Assembly (NCBI GenBank): GCA_958402075.1
Contig: CATXSD010000007.1
Coordinates: 1 to 45,360 of the forward strand
Reading direction: 5' to 3'
DNA from: Mediterranea massiliensis
GTDB lineage: Bacteria > Bacteroidota > Bacteroidia > Bacteroidales > Bacteroidaceae
Length of the DNA: 45,360 nt
Of this stretch, positions 26,005 through 34,535 are shown piece after piece (the first letter of the stretch is position 1; each line of letters starts with the position of its first letter). The translations under genes were made by a program, and so were the position numbers. The notes under the pieces were generated by a model that saw nothing but the letters and a program-made list of their open reading frames with translations, had not been told where the DNA came from and did not search any database.

Positions 26005-26012
26005 TACTTTTG
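26005..26012 (+). promoter_or_regulatory. -7 box of the GH3-family gene
   Basis: TACTTTTG matches the consensus and sits 28 bp before the preferred ATG. No clear -33 box is present upstream. Confidence 0.42.
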
Positions 26013-26040
26013 CGTGCAGAATCTGATTTCAATAAGAAAG

Positions 26041-27552
26041 ATGAATATAACGCGATTCCTCAACAACATCTATTTCAACTCCCGCGTGAAGGAAATAGAG
26101 CAGTATGCCGGACATGCCGGAGAGATACAGCAACGGGTACTGATGCGCCTTGTAGGCAAAGCCGCCCGGACGGAATGGGGACGGAAATACGACTTCAGCA
26201 GCATCCGCACCTATGAAGACTTCAAGAACCGCCTGCCGATACAGACTTATGAAGAGATAAAGCCCTACGTAGCCCGCCTGCGGGCCGGAGAGCAGAACCT
26301 GTTGTGGCCGTCGGAGATACGCTGGTTTGCCAAGTCGTCGGGCACGACGAACGACAAGAGCAAGTTCCTGCCCGTCAGCAAGGAATCGCTGCACGACACG
26401 CACTACCGCGGCGGTCAGGACGCCGTGGCCCTCTACCTGCACCAGAACCCCGAAAGCCGCTTCTTCTCGGGCAAGGGACTGATTCTGGGCGGAAGCCACG
26501 CTCCCAACCTGAACACGAACCACAGCCTGGTAGGCGACCTGTCGGCCATCCTGATGGAAAACCTCAACCCGCTGGTCAACTTCATCCGCGTGCCGAGCAA
26601 GCAAACGGCCCTGATGGAGCACTTCGAGCCGAAGATGGAAGCCATTGCCCGCGAAACCATCCATGCCAACGTCACCAACCTGTCGGGCGTGCCGTCATGG
26701 ATGCTGGTACTCATCAAGCACATTCTGGAGAAGACCGGCAAGCAGAGCCTGGAGGAAGTGTGGCCCAATCTGGAAGTATTCTTCCACGGCGGCGTAGCCT
26801 TCACGCCCTACCGCGAACAATACAAGCAGGTGATCCACAGCAGCAAGATGCACTACGTGGAAACCTACAATGCCTCCGAAGGCTACTTCGGCACGCAGAG
26901 CGACCCTGCCGACCGCTCCATGCTACTGATGATCGACTACGGCATCTTCTATGAATTCATCCCGCTGGAGGATATCGGCAAGGATAACCCGCGCATCTGC
27001 AGCCTCGAAGAGGTGGAACTAAACAAGAACTACGCCATGGTCATCTCCACTTCGGCCGGCCTCTGGCGATATATCATCGGCGACACGGTGAAGTTCACCA
27101 ACAACCGTCCCTACAAGTTCGTCATCACGGGGCGCACCAAGCACTTCATCAATGCCTTCGGCGAGGAGCTCATCGTAGACAATGCCGAGAAGGGACTGGC
27201 CAAGGCCTGCGCCGAGACGGGCGCCCAGATTACGGACTACTCCGCCGCTCCCGTCTTCATGGACGAGCATGCCAAGTGCCGCCACCAGTGGCTGATCGAG
27301 TTCGCCCGGATGCCCGACGACCTCGGCAAGTTCGCCCGCATCCTGGACGACACGCTGAAGGAGGTCAACTCCGACTACGAGGCCAAACGCCAGAACAACC
27401 TGGCCCTGCAACCGCTGGAAGTCATCGTGGCACGCACGGGCCTCTTCCACGACTGGCTCGACCAGAAAGGCAAGCTGGGCGGCCAGCACAAGATTCCCCG
27501 CCTGAGCAATACGCGCGAATATATCGAGGAGATGCTGAAGCTGAACCGATAG
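26041..27552 (+). CDS. GH3-family acyl-adenylating protein
   Basis: The 503-residue protein belongs to the GH3 family, named for plant auxin-responsive enzymes that adenylate an acid and join it to an amino acid. Visible are the ATP-loop WFAKSSGTTNDKSKF (SSGTT at 99-103), VFFHGGVAFTPYREQY, the TYNASEGYFG adenylation motif, and YAMVISTSAGLWRYIIGDTV. Bacteroidales commonly carry one such gene; its acid and amine substrates are not known. It is cytoplasmic. The -7 box at 26005-26012 supports the ATG at 26041 and not the one at 26014. The barrel lipoprotein gene starts 57 bp after it on the same strand. Confidence 0.9.
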   Translation: MNITRFLNNIYFNSRVKEIEQYAGHAGEIQQRVLMRLVGKAARTEWGRKYDFSSIRTYEDFKNRLPIQTYEEIKPYVARLRAGEQNLLWPSEIRWFAKSSGTTNDKSKFLPVSKESLHDTHYRGGQDAVALYLHQNPESRFFSGKGLILGGSHAPNLNTNHSLVGDLSAILMENLNPLVNFIRVPSKQTALMEHFEPKMEAIARETIHANVTNLSGVPSWMLVLIKHILEKTGKQSLEEVWPNLEVFFHGGVAFTPYREQYKQVIHSSKMHYVETYNASEGYFGTQSDPADRSMLLMIDYGIFYEFIPLEDIGKDNPRICSLEEVELNKNYAMVISTSAGLWRYIIGDTVKFTNNRPYKFVITGRTKHFINAFGEELIVDNAEKGLAKACAETGAQITDYSAAPVFMDEHAKCRHQWLIEFARMPDDLGKFARILDDTLKEVNSDYEAKRQNNLALQPLEVIVARTGLFHDWLDQKGKLGGQHKIPRLSNTREYIEEMLKLNR

Positions 27553-27609
27553 GCAGACTGACGGAGGGCCTGCCTCCGCCACACAAGTCATACCTTAAAA
27601 GGATTACAT

Positions 27610-28554
27610 ATGAAAATGAAAAAGCTATTGTTCCTGCTGCCCATTCTGTTGGGCAGTTGCGCTCCGAAGGTAATTACAGACATTACCCGCTCTTATCCGC
27701 CCCTCGCCACAGCCGACGAGGTACGGTTGTACGAAGTGGGCGACTCCGTACCGCAAACCGCACAGCAGATAGGCCAGGTAAAGGTCGTGGACCGGGGAAC
27801 GACTACCCGATGCAGCTACGAGCAGGTAGTGGCCCTCGCCAAAGAGGAAACCGCCAAAAGCGGAGGCAATGCGCTGGCACTGACCCTGCACAAACGACCT
27901 TCCCTATGGAGCAGCTGTCATCAGATTACAGGCAACATGCTTCGGATAGACGGAACAAAGGCAGAAACGTTATCCGCACGAAGTACATCGTCCGCACCCG
28001 CATCGGACGACTGCAAGTGTGAAGCTCCATCCGTCCGCCGGCATCATACGTTCTACGCCAACATAGGATACGCCTTCATGACCAGCAAGTTCTATTTGCC
28101 GCAAGGTGCCACGGGGCATCCCAAGAACGGCCTGGACTGGCAGCTGGGATACGACTGGGTATCGAAAACAGGATTCGGTGCCGGACTGATGTACTCGGGC
28201 TACCATTCTTCCTATACATACGGCCCAACCGATTTCAAGGTAGGGCTTACCTACGTCGCCCCACAGTTTGTCATGAAACAGCAGGCCGGGCGTTGGGCTT
28301 TCGAGGAAAAAGCCGGCATCGGCTATTTCAACTACAAGGAATCATCGGACCTCGGAAGTGCTTCAACGGCCGGTGTAGGATACAACTTCCTCATAGGTGC
28401 GGAGTACAACGTAGCCAAGCACATCGGCATCGGAGCCAACATCGGCTATATCGCCGGTTCGCTGCCCGAACAGGATGGCGCCACGCAGTCTGACGACAGT
28501 TCTTCGGGCATCTTCCGCCTGCATCTCAATGTCGGTATCCGCTACCATTTCTGA
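27610..28554 (+). CDS. Lipoprotein with RcsF-like domain and predicted outer-membrane barrel
   Basis: The 314-residue protein has a lipobox LLGSC (C17). Residues about 35-115 (IGQVKVVDRGTTTRCSYEQV, then AKSGGNALALTLHK and SSCHQITG) have the pattern of RcsF-type sensor domains, with cysteines C68 and C103 placed for a disulfide. A Ser- and Cys-rich linker (SSAPASDDCKC) follows. Residues about 145-314 show alternating beta strands (HHTFYANIGYAFMTSKF, GFGAGLMYSGYHSSYTYG) ending in an aromatic IRYHF, as in eight-stranded outer-membrane proteins. It should be anchored in the outer membrane. The function is unknown; envelope sensing is a guess from the N-terminal domain. A GH3-family gene precedes it. 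Confidence 0.72.
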   Translation: MKMKKLLFLLPILLGSCAPKVITDITRSYPPLATADEVRLYEVGDSVPQTAQQIGQVKVVDRGTTTRCSYEQVVALAKEETAKSGGNALALTLHKRPSLWSSCHQITGNMLRIDGTKAETLSARSTSSAPASDDCKCEAPSVRRHHTFYANIGYAFMTSKFYLPQGATGHPKNGLDWQLGYDWVSKTGFGAGLMYSGYHSSYTYGPTDFKVGLTYVAPQFVMKQQAGRWAFEEKAGIGYFNYKESSDLGSASTAGVGYNFLIGAEYNVAKHIGIGANIGYIAGSLPEQDGATQSDDSSSGIFRLHLNVGIRYHF

Positions 28555-28592
28555 TTCCCTGTAAAAAGAGCAGGCTTCGCCCCTCTCCAAAT

Positions 28593-28645
28593 CATACGAC
28601 CTTTTGCCCCGAAACATTGCCGCTTTCGGAGCAAAAGGTCGTATG
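28593..28645. terminator. Strong bidirectional terminator with 22-bp arms
   Basis: The arms 28593-28614 and 28624-28645 pair over 22 bp with one mismatch and a 9-nt loop. It lies between the convergent barrel lipoprotein gene and mnmA. Long stems like this are frequent at convergent gene ends in this window. Confidence 0.75.
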
Positions 28646-28660
28646 TTTCAGCTTAAAACA

Positions 28661-29701
28661 TTATAAGATAATTCCGCCGCCGAGCAGCAGTCCTTCGGCA
28701 TCATAGAACGCAGCAGCCTGCCCCGAAGCCACGGCTTCGAGCGGGTCGAGCAGGCGCACGTGTAGGCGGTCGTCGTCCATGCGCGAGACGAGGCAGCGGT
28801 TGGCCTGCTTGCGGTAGCGTATCTTCACGATGACCGCCCCGGCGTCCAGAACACGGGCCTCGTCCACAAGGTTCCAGTCCTTCAGCCACATCTCCGTCCG
28901 ATAGAGGGAGGCGAGCGGCGCCAGTACCACTTCGTTCCGTTCGCGGCATGTCTCCTTCACATAGACCGCACGGTTCAGATGGATGCCCAGTCCGCGCCGC
29001 TGGCCCACGGTGTAGAAAGGATAGCCTTCGTGCCACCCCAGAAAAGCACCGTTTTCATCGAGAAAGGCTCCCTGTCCGGGCAGACGGTCGGCCGGAACGG
29101 CCCGGCGCAGGAAGGTGCGGTAATCCATCGGGCAGAAACACACGCCCAGGCTGTCCTTCTTCTCGGCCACACGCTGGAATCCCCGACGGGCAGCATAGGC
29201 ACGGGCCTCTACCTTGGTCAGGTCGCCCATGGGCAGGAGCATGCGCTCCAGTATATCCTGCTTCAGTCCCCAAAGGAAGAACGACTGGTCCTTGTCGGCA
29301 TCGGCAGCAGGAGCGATGTACCACCGCCCGTCGCGGCACACCTTGCGCACGTAGTGCCCCGTGGCGATGCTGCGGATGTCCCTTTCATCGGCCAGGCGGG
29401 CCAGGAGCGGCCACTTCAGCCGATTGTTGCACACGGTGCAGGGCACGGGCGTGCGGCCCGCCAGATATTCTTCGGTGAAATAGCGGACCACCTGCGTTTC
29501 AAAAGCCTCGCGGGCGTCGTATTCGAAGTGGGCGATGCCCAGGCGGTCGGCCAGACGGGCAGCCTCCTCGGCACCCCGTCCTCCATCATCGTGCAGGCGG
29601 AGGGTGACGCCCGTCACCTCGTATCCGGCTTCCTGCAACTTCATGGCCGCCACGGAGCTGTCGGTCCCTCCGCTCATGCCCAGCAATACACGTTTCTCCA
29701 T
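28661..29701 (-). CDS. mnmA: tRNA 2-thiouridylase, MnmA family
   Basis: The 346-residue protein puts sulfur on the wobble uridine of tRNAs for Lys, Glu and Gln. It has the ATP pyrophosphatase loop GMSGGTDSS (T replaces the usual V). The catalytic cysteine pair is in PCTVCNNRLKW (C88, C91) and GVCFCPMDYRTF (C188). Bacteroides genomes often hold more than one MnmA-type protein, and the altered motifs suggest this may be the second version. The frame extends to a TTG at 29716, but the ATG at 29701 starts a normal MEKRVLLGMSGG. A full promoter at 29729-29760 drives it, divergent from cysS. Confidence 0.88.
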   Translation of the reverse strand: MEKRVLLGMSGGTDSSVAAMKLQEAGYEVTGVTLRLHDDGGRGAEEAARLADRLGIAHFEYDAREAFETQVVRYFTEEYLAGRTPVPCTVCNNRLKWPLLARLADERDIRSIATGHYVRKVCRDGRWYIAPAADADKDQSFFLWGLKQDILERMLLPMGDLTKVEARAYAARRGFQRVAEKKDSLGVCFCPMDYRTFLRRAVPADRLPGQGAFLDENGAFLGWHEGYPFYTVGQRRGLGIHLNRAVYVKETCRERNEVVLAPLASLYRTEMWLKDWNLVDEARVLDAGAVIVKIRYRKQANRCLVSRMDDDRLHVRLLDPLEAVASGQAAAFYDAEGLLLGGGIIL

Positions 29702-29728
29702 CGTTCGGTCTGTCAAGTGTTACGGGCA

Positions 29729-29760
29729 CAAAGATAAGGCAAAAGAAAGAATACCCCAAA
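29729..29760 (-). promoter_or_regulatory. Promoter of mnmA
   Basis: On the minus strand TTTG (29757-29760) and TATCTTTG (29729-29736) are 20 bp apart, an exact consensus match. The mnmA start codon follows 27 bp later. Confidence 0.72.
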
Positions 29761-29839
29761 TGCCGGCCTCTCACGCCCCCTCCCGGACACGATGCAACAA
29801 AAAAAACGGCCAGCATGAAGCTACTTATCCGAAAAACAG

Positions 29840-29847
29840 TAACTTTG
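29840..29847 (+). promoter_or_regulatory. -7 box of cysS
   Basis: TAACTTTG fits the consensus and lies 31 bp before the cysS start codon. No -33 TTTG is seen at the right distance. Confidence 0.45.
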
Positions 29848-29878
29848 TGCTTTCAATCGAAAACAAAAACCTAACGAT

Positions 29879-31369
29879 ATGGAACATCAACTGACGATTT
29901 ACAACACGCTGACCCGAAGGAAGGAAGTTTTCAAGCCGCTGCACGCCCCGCACGTGGGCATGTATGTCTGCGGCCCCACCGTGTACGGCGACCCGCACCT
30001 GGGGCACGCCCGTCCGGCCATCACCTTCGATATCCTCTTCCGCTACCTCAAGCACCTGGGATATAAGGTGCGCTACGTGCGCAACATCACCGACGTGGGC
30101 CACCTGGAACACGATGCCGACGAAGGCGAGGACAAGATAGCCAAGAAGGCCCGCCTGGAACAGCTGGAGCCGATGGAAGTGGCACAATACTATACCAACC
30201 GCTACCACGAGGCCATGGACGCCTTGGGCGTGCTGCGCCCCAGCATCGAACCGCAGGCTTCGGGACACATCATCGAACAGATCGAACTGGTCAAACAGAT
30301 TCTGAAGAACGGCTACGCCTACGAAAGCCACGGCTCCGTGTACTTCGACGTGGCCAAGTACAACCACGACCACCACTACGGCAAGCTCTCGGGCCGCAAC
30401 CTGGACGACGTCATCAACACGACGCGCGAACTGGACGGACAGGAGGAAAAGCACAACCCGGCCGACTTCGCCCTGTGGAAGAACGCGCAGCCCGAACACA
30501 TCATGCGCTGGCCTTCGCCCTGGGGCAACGGTTTCCCCGGCTGGCACTGCGAATGTACGGCCATGGGACGCAAGTACCTGGGCGACCACTTCGACATCCA
30601 CGGCGGCGGCATGGACCTCATCTTCCCCCACCACGAATGTGAGATTGCACAGAGTGTGGCCAGCCAGGGCGACGACATGGTGCACTACTGGATGCACAAC
30701 AACATGCTGACCGTCAACGGACAGAAGATGGGCAAGAGCTACAACAACTTCATCACGCTGGAGCAGCTCTTCACCGGCACACACCCGCTGCTGGAGCAGG
30801 CCTACACGCCGATGACCATCCGTTTCTTCACCCTGCAGGCCCACTACCGCAGCACGGTGGACTTCGGCAACGAGGCCCTGAAGGCTGCCGAGAAGGGACT
30901 GGCCCGACTGATGGACGCATATAATAATATCAATGCCAGATTAAAGAATTCACCAAATTTAGAATCTAATGATACTTTTGAAGAGAATTGGGTTAAGAAT
31001 ATAGAGCAAGCTTGCCAAGAAGCAATGAATGATGATTTAAATACCCCCATGGTTATTGCACATTTATTTGATGCTGCCCGGCAAATCAATAATCCAACAA
31101 ATATCTTTAAAAATAGCACCTTATTAGAATTAAAACGTATATTTGAACTTTATTGCTTCGACATTCTGGGTCTGAAGGCTGAAAACGCCTCGAACGCTGC
31201 CCGCGAAGAGGCTTTCGGTCACGTAGTGGACATGCTGCTGGAAGAGCGCGCCAAGGCCAAGGCCAACAAGGACTGGGCTACGAGCGACAAGATCCGCAAC
31301 GAACTGACCGCCCTCGGCTTCGAAATCAAGGACGGCAAGGACGGAACGGAATGGAAGCTGAACAAATAA
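29879..31369 (+). CDS. cysS: Cysteinyl-tRNA synthetase
   Basis: The 496-residue enzyme charges tRNA-Cys. It has the zinc-ligand cysteine C31 in YVCGPTVYGDP, the HIGH-type PHLGH (39-43), WHCECTAMG and PHHECEIAQ for the zinc site, and KMGKS (283-287) in place of KMSKS. The helical domain keeps MNDDLNTP, and the C-terminal part ends normally. The reading frame is intact, but from about 30918 to 31160 the DNA turns AT-rich: my hand count is 32% GC over 30961-31140, against 61% just upstream and about 62% just downstream. This points to a recombined or horizontally exchanged segment. Confidence 0.96.
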   Translation: MEHQLTIYNTLTRRKEVFKPLHAPHVGMYVCGPTVYGDPHLGHARPAITFDILFRYLKHLGYKVRYVRNITDVGHLEHDADEGEDKIAKKARLEQLEPMEVAQYYTNRYHEAMDALGVLRPSIEPQASGHIIEQIELVKQILKNGYAYESHGSVYFDVAKYNHDHHYGKLSGRNLDDVINTTRELDGQEEKHNPADFALWKNAQPEHIMRWPSPWGNGFPGWHCECTAMGRKYLGDHFDIHGGGMDLIFPHHECEIAQSVASQGDDMVHYWMHNNMLTVNGQKMGKSYNNFITLEQLFTGTHPLLEQAYTPMTIRFFTLQAHYRSTVDFGNEALKAAEKGLARLMDAYNNINARLKNSPNLESNDTFEENWVKNIEQACQEAMNDDLNTPMVIAHLFDAARQINNPTNIFKNSTLLELKRIFELYCFDILGLKAENASNAAREEAFGHVVDMLLEERAKAKANKDWATSDKIRNELTALGFEIKDGKDGTEWKLNK

Positions 31370-31395
31370 GACGGAACACCATTTCCCGATAACAG

Positions 31396-31440
31396 CAGAC
31401 GAGGCTGCACCCGCGTTCAGGCGGGATGCAGCCTCGTCTG
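31396..31440. terminator. Terminator after cysS
   Basis: CAGACGAGGCTGCA at 31396-31409 pairs with its complement at 31427-31440, extended by CCCGC and GCGGG around a GTTCAG loop. The stem is about 19 bp with one unpaired base. It lies 26 bp after the cysS stop. Confidence 0.8.
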
Positions 31441-31476
31441 TATCATGCCCCCAGCACCCGCAGGCAGGCATTGCCA

Positions 31477-31580
31477 CACAGTGCTTCGTGGCGGCCCGAC
31501 ACAGTGCTTCGTGAGGTTGCCACGAAGCACTGCATGAGCGGGTGACAAAGCACTGCATCACACCCTCACGAAGCACTGCG
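31477..31580. repeat. Five-copy array of CACGAAGCACTG dyads with 23-bp period
   Basis: Two copies read CACAGTGCTTCGTG (31477-31490, 31500-31513) and three read the other way (CACGAAGCACTGC at 31521 and 31567, and a degenerate CAAAGCACTGCA near 31546). The like copies are exactly 23 bp apart on each side. Copies two and three form a perfect 12-bp stem with a 7-nt loop. The array lies between the cysS terminator and the stop of the convergent sulfatase gene; no gene is seen in 31370-31626. Confidence 0.78.
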
Positions 31581-31626
31581 TCAGCTTGCAAGGGAATATT
31601 TCTGTCAAGAATAAGAAAAAACGGCT

Positions 31627-33171
31627 TCAATAAGGTATCATATCCTCCAGAATCCGCTCCCGATACCAGGGGTCGTCTATCTCCTTCAGCACGCGGCCCA
31701 TCTCGGCACAAAGTTCTTTTACCACCTCGGGGTGCTCGTCCAGCGGCAGGTTGTTCAGCTGATACGGGTCGTTCGCATCGTCGAAGAGGAGCGACTTTTT
31801 CAACCGGCGGGTCTGGCGGTCGATGTAGAGTGCCAGCGTATAGCGGGCCGACTTGAAGCCACGGGCCGAGGGGAAATAGGTCTGCACCTTGCCGTCGGCA
31901 TCCTTTTCGCCGTCCAGGTTCTGGATGTAGAGCGCACCCGCCGGACGCGCCATATCGGCCTTTTCATCGAAAAACAGCGGGGCATAGTTGCGTCCCTGCA
32001 CCTCGGCGGGAATGGAGTCGGCCAGTCCGGCCAGCCCCAGCAGCGTGGGCATGATGTCGGGCGACGAAAGCATCAGGTCGTCCACGCGCGGCGTCAGCCG
32101 GCCGGGGTAGCGCACCAGGAAGGGGACGTTCATCGACTCGGCGTAGGGCGAGTTCTTGGGGTCGTCGGTGCGCTGGCTGCACATCGTTTCACCGTGGTCT
32201 GACGAGAACACGACGATGGTGTTCTTGTCCAGCCCCAGCTCCGTCAGCGCGTCGAGTATCTGTCCGAAGGCACGGTCCACACCCGTCACCGAGGCGAAGT
32301 AATAGGGCGCGCAGGCTGCCTTCTTCATCGTGGCGTCGGCATTGGGACGCACCAGCAGGCTGTCCAGCGGCACGTCCTTGTAGAGGTTGAAGTCCTCCTC
32401 CATGCAGTCGTCCAGCGAACGGTAGGGACTGTGGGGCGGATTCATGCCCACCATGATGAAGAACGGCTTCTGCGGGTCGCGCACGCGGCCTTCGTTCTTC
32501 AGATAGCTGACCACCATCCGGGCCTCGTGCAGGGGCGACCACTCCTTGGGTTCGTGCCGGTGGCCTTCCGTATCCCAGTAATGGGGTTTCTTGTGCACGT
32601 CATACGTCCCGTAGGAATACCAGTAGTTGAATCCGTGGCGGCGCTCCTTCGGCGTGTAGGCGTCCCAGGCTGGCACCTGGTCTTCCACATAATGTCCCGG
32701 CCGGGCAGGGTCATTGGGCGTGGGACAATCGACGTGCAGCTTGCCGAAGTAGGCACAGTCATACCCCGCCTTGCTGAAGACGTCGCTGACGCATTCGGCA
32801 TCCGCCCGCAGGGAACTGATGGGACGGTCGGCGTTGCAGTTCAAGGGCACCCCGCTCTTGTTGGGATACATGCCCGTCAGCAGGATGCCGCGGTGCGGAC
32901 TGCTCAGGGGGCAGTTGCTCTGCGCCGAAGTCAGCACCACCGACTCGCGGGCGAAACGGTTCAAACGGGGAGTGTGCACCGGATCGTTGCGGAAATTGAC
33001 ATGTTCGCGGAAGCCCTCCTGCCCCCAGAACTCCATGGCCTGGTTGCGGTACTGGTCGGGAAAAACGTAGATGACATTGGGTTGTCGGGGCATTTCGGGC
33101 TGCTGCGCCTTGCATCCGGCCAAAACAAGCAGGCCGGCACTGCCCCATAAAAGGTTCAAGGAATGTTTCAT
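31627..33171 (-). CDS. Sulfatase, Ser-type, lipoprotein
   Basis: The 514-residue protein has a lipobox VLAGC (C20) and the sulfatase alpha/beta domain. The formylglycine motif is S-x-P-x-R (S90-S91-P92-H93-R94 in CPLSSPHRGILLTG). It is thus a serine-type sulfatase that needs a radical-SAM maturase (anSME) for activation. Metal-site residues appear in VFPDQYR (D39, Q40) and FSSDHGETM. It probably removes sulfate from a glycosaminoglycan or mucin sugar at the surface or in the periplasm. It is second in an operon with the GH88 gene, which argues for a glycosaminoglycan substrate such as heparin or chondroitin disaccharides; the exact linkage is not known. Confidence 0.9.
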   Translation of the reverse strand: MKHSLNLLWGSAGLLVLAGCKAQQPEMPRQPNVIYVFPDQYRNQAMEFWGQEGFREHVNFRNDPVHTPRLNRFARESVVLTSAQSNCPLSSPHRGILLTGMYPNKSGVPLNCNADRPISSLRADAECVSDVFSKAGYDCAYFGKLHVDCPTPNDPARPGHYVEDQVPAWDAYTPKERRHGFNYWYSYGTYDVHKKPHYWDTEGHRHEPKEWSPLHEARMVVSYLKNEGRVRDPQKPFFIMVGMNPPHSPYRSLDDCMEEDFNLYKDVPLDSLLVRPNADATMKKAACAPYYFASVTGVDRAFGQILDALTELGLDKNTIVVFSSDHGETMCSQRTDDPKNSPYAESMNVPFLVRYPGRLTPRVDDLMLSSPDIMPTLLGLAGLADSIPAEVQGRNYAPLFFDEKADMARPAGALYIQNLDGEKDADGKVQTYFPSARGFKSARYTLALYIDRQTRRLKKSLLFDDANDPYQLNNLPLDEHPEVVKELCAEMGRVLKEIDDPWYRERILEDMIPY

Positions 33172-33201
33172 GGTTCGTCATTTGGGGACCGGGACCAGAC
33201 A

Positions 33202-33265
33202 CTGCGGGCTGCAAGCCGCAGATACCCACACAGGGGGCTTTGCATCTGCCGCTTGCAGCCCGCAG
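33202..33265. repeat. 22-bp inverted repeat between GH88 and sulfatase genes
   Basis: The left arm 33202-33223 and right arm 33244-33265 (CTGCGGGCTGCAAG and complement) pair over 22 bp with one mismatch and a 20-nt loop. It lies inside the GH88-sulfatase transcript, 18 bp after the GH88 stop. It may protect the upstream mRNA or reduce read-through to the sulfatase. Confidence 0.7.
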
Positions 33266-33283
33266 CCGTTGTTCCGCGGCAAA

Positions 33284-34486
33284 TTATTTTTGCTCCAGGT
33301 CGCGCTTGCGCATCAAGGCCTCGAGGAAGTAATAGTCGGCATAGTTCAGGGGCACATCGATTTCCTGGTCGTGGGGAATGCTGCCCACCGAGTGCATCAG
33401 GATGAAGTTTCCGTTTGTTCCCACTTCGGCACGGTAGGCCGGAGAACCCAGGCTCTCCATGATGCGGTCGGCCGTTTCCTTGTAGTTCTTGTCAGGAACA
33501 TACGTGCTCAGCTCATAGAGAGCGGAAGCCGTACAGGCAGCCGCCGAAGCGTCGCGCGGCTCGTTGGGGATGTTGGGCGCATCGTAGTCCCAGTAAGGAA
33601 CGAGGTCGGCAGGCAGGTTCTTGTTGTTGAAGATGAAGTTGTACACCTTCTCGGCCTGGTCCAGATACTTCTTGTCGTGTGTATAGCGGTAGCAGGTGGT
33701 GTATCCGTACAGTGCCCAGGCCTGACCGCGCGCCCAGGCCGACTCGTCGGCATATCCCTGCGCCGTCTGACGGCTGCGCACCTCGCCGGTCTCGGGATCA
33801 TAGTCTACGACATGATAGCAGCTGTTGTCGTCGCGGAAGTGATGAGCCAGCGTCGTATCGGCATGTTTCACGGCGATGTCATAGAACGTGGAGTCGCCGG
33901 ACAGGCGGGTCGCTTCGAACAGCAGCTCGAGGTTCATCATATTGTCGATGATGACGGGACACTTCCAGCCGCGCGTTCCCTGCCAGCCGCGGTCGGCATC
34001 CCACGACTGGATGACCCCTGCCCCCGGACGGAAGCGGGTGGACAACGACTTGGCAGCCTCGACAATGACATCCTTATAGTTGGTCTTGCCGGCCAGACGG
34101 TAACCGTTCAGGTAACTGCAACCGATCATGAAGCCCACATCGTGATGCCACTTCAGGTATTTGATGGAATCCAGGTCCTCGGTATATTTCTCGGCCAGCT
34201 TCTCCCACTTCCGGTCACCGGTCAGCTCATAGGTGAGCCACATGCAGCCGGGAAAGAAGCCCGAGCACCAGTCGTCAATGGGCACATAACGGATGCTGCC
34301 GTCTTTTTCAATCGTACGCGGATTCAAGATCTTGCCGGACTTCTCGATAATGTCGGTCTGCAATGTGAATTGGGCCACAGCATTGTCGATGTTGTCTTGG
34401 ATGAAGTCGTTTTCGGCCTTCTTCTGGCCTGCGCAACTTGCAAAAATCAGGAGAGACACTCCCAAGGTCATCAGTGTTGTTCTCAT
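33284..34486 (-). CDS. Glycoside hydrolase family 88, unsaturated glucuronyl hydrolase-like
   Basis: The 400-residue protein has a lipoprotein signal ending FASC (C18) and an (alpha/alpha)6-barrel of the GH88 type. Candidate catalytic and binding aspartates are D116 in WHHDVGF and D181 in IIDNMMN, 65 residues apart, close to the spacing in characterised unsaturated glucuronyl hydrolases. GWKCPVIIDN and WARGQAWALYGY support the fold. These enzymes remove the 4,5-unsaturated uronic acid left by polysaccharide lyases from glycosaminoglycan fragments. It is the first gene of an operon with the sulfatase. A -7 box is at 34536-34543, about 50 bp upstream. Confidence 0.88.
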   Translation of the reverse strand: MRTTLMTLGVSLLIFASCAGQKKAENDFIQDNIDNAVAQFTLQTDIIEKSGKILNPRTIEKDGSIRYVPIDDWCSGFFPGCMWLTYELTGDRKWEKLAEKYTEDLDSIKYLKWHHDVGFMIGCSYLNGYRLAGKTNYKDVIVEAAKSLSTRFRPGAGVIQSWDADRGWQGTRGWKCPVIIDNMMNLELLFEATRLSGDSTFYDIAVKHADTTLAHHFRDDNSCYHVVDYDPETGEVRSRQTAQGYADESAWARGQAWALYGYTTCYRYTHDKKYLDQAEKVYNFIFNNKNLPADLVPYWDYDAPNIPNEPRDASAAACTASALYELSTYVPDKNYKETADRIMESLGSPAYRAEVGTNGNFILMHSVGSIPHDQEIDVPLNYADYYFLEALMRKRDLEQK

Positions 34487-34535
34487 AACAAAGGATTATA
34501 AATTAATGTATAGTTTGATGCTATTTTCACGAAGA

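Noticed and set aside
30556..30640. Possible frameshift or domain break in the cysS zinc region
   Set aside because: All zinc and active-site motifs are present in one frame, and the protein has a normal length.
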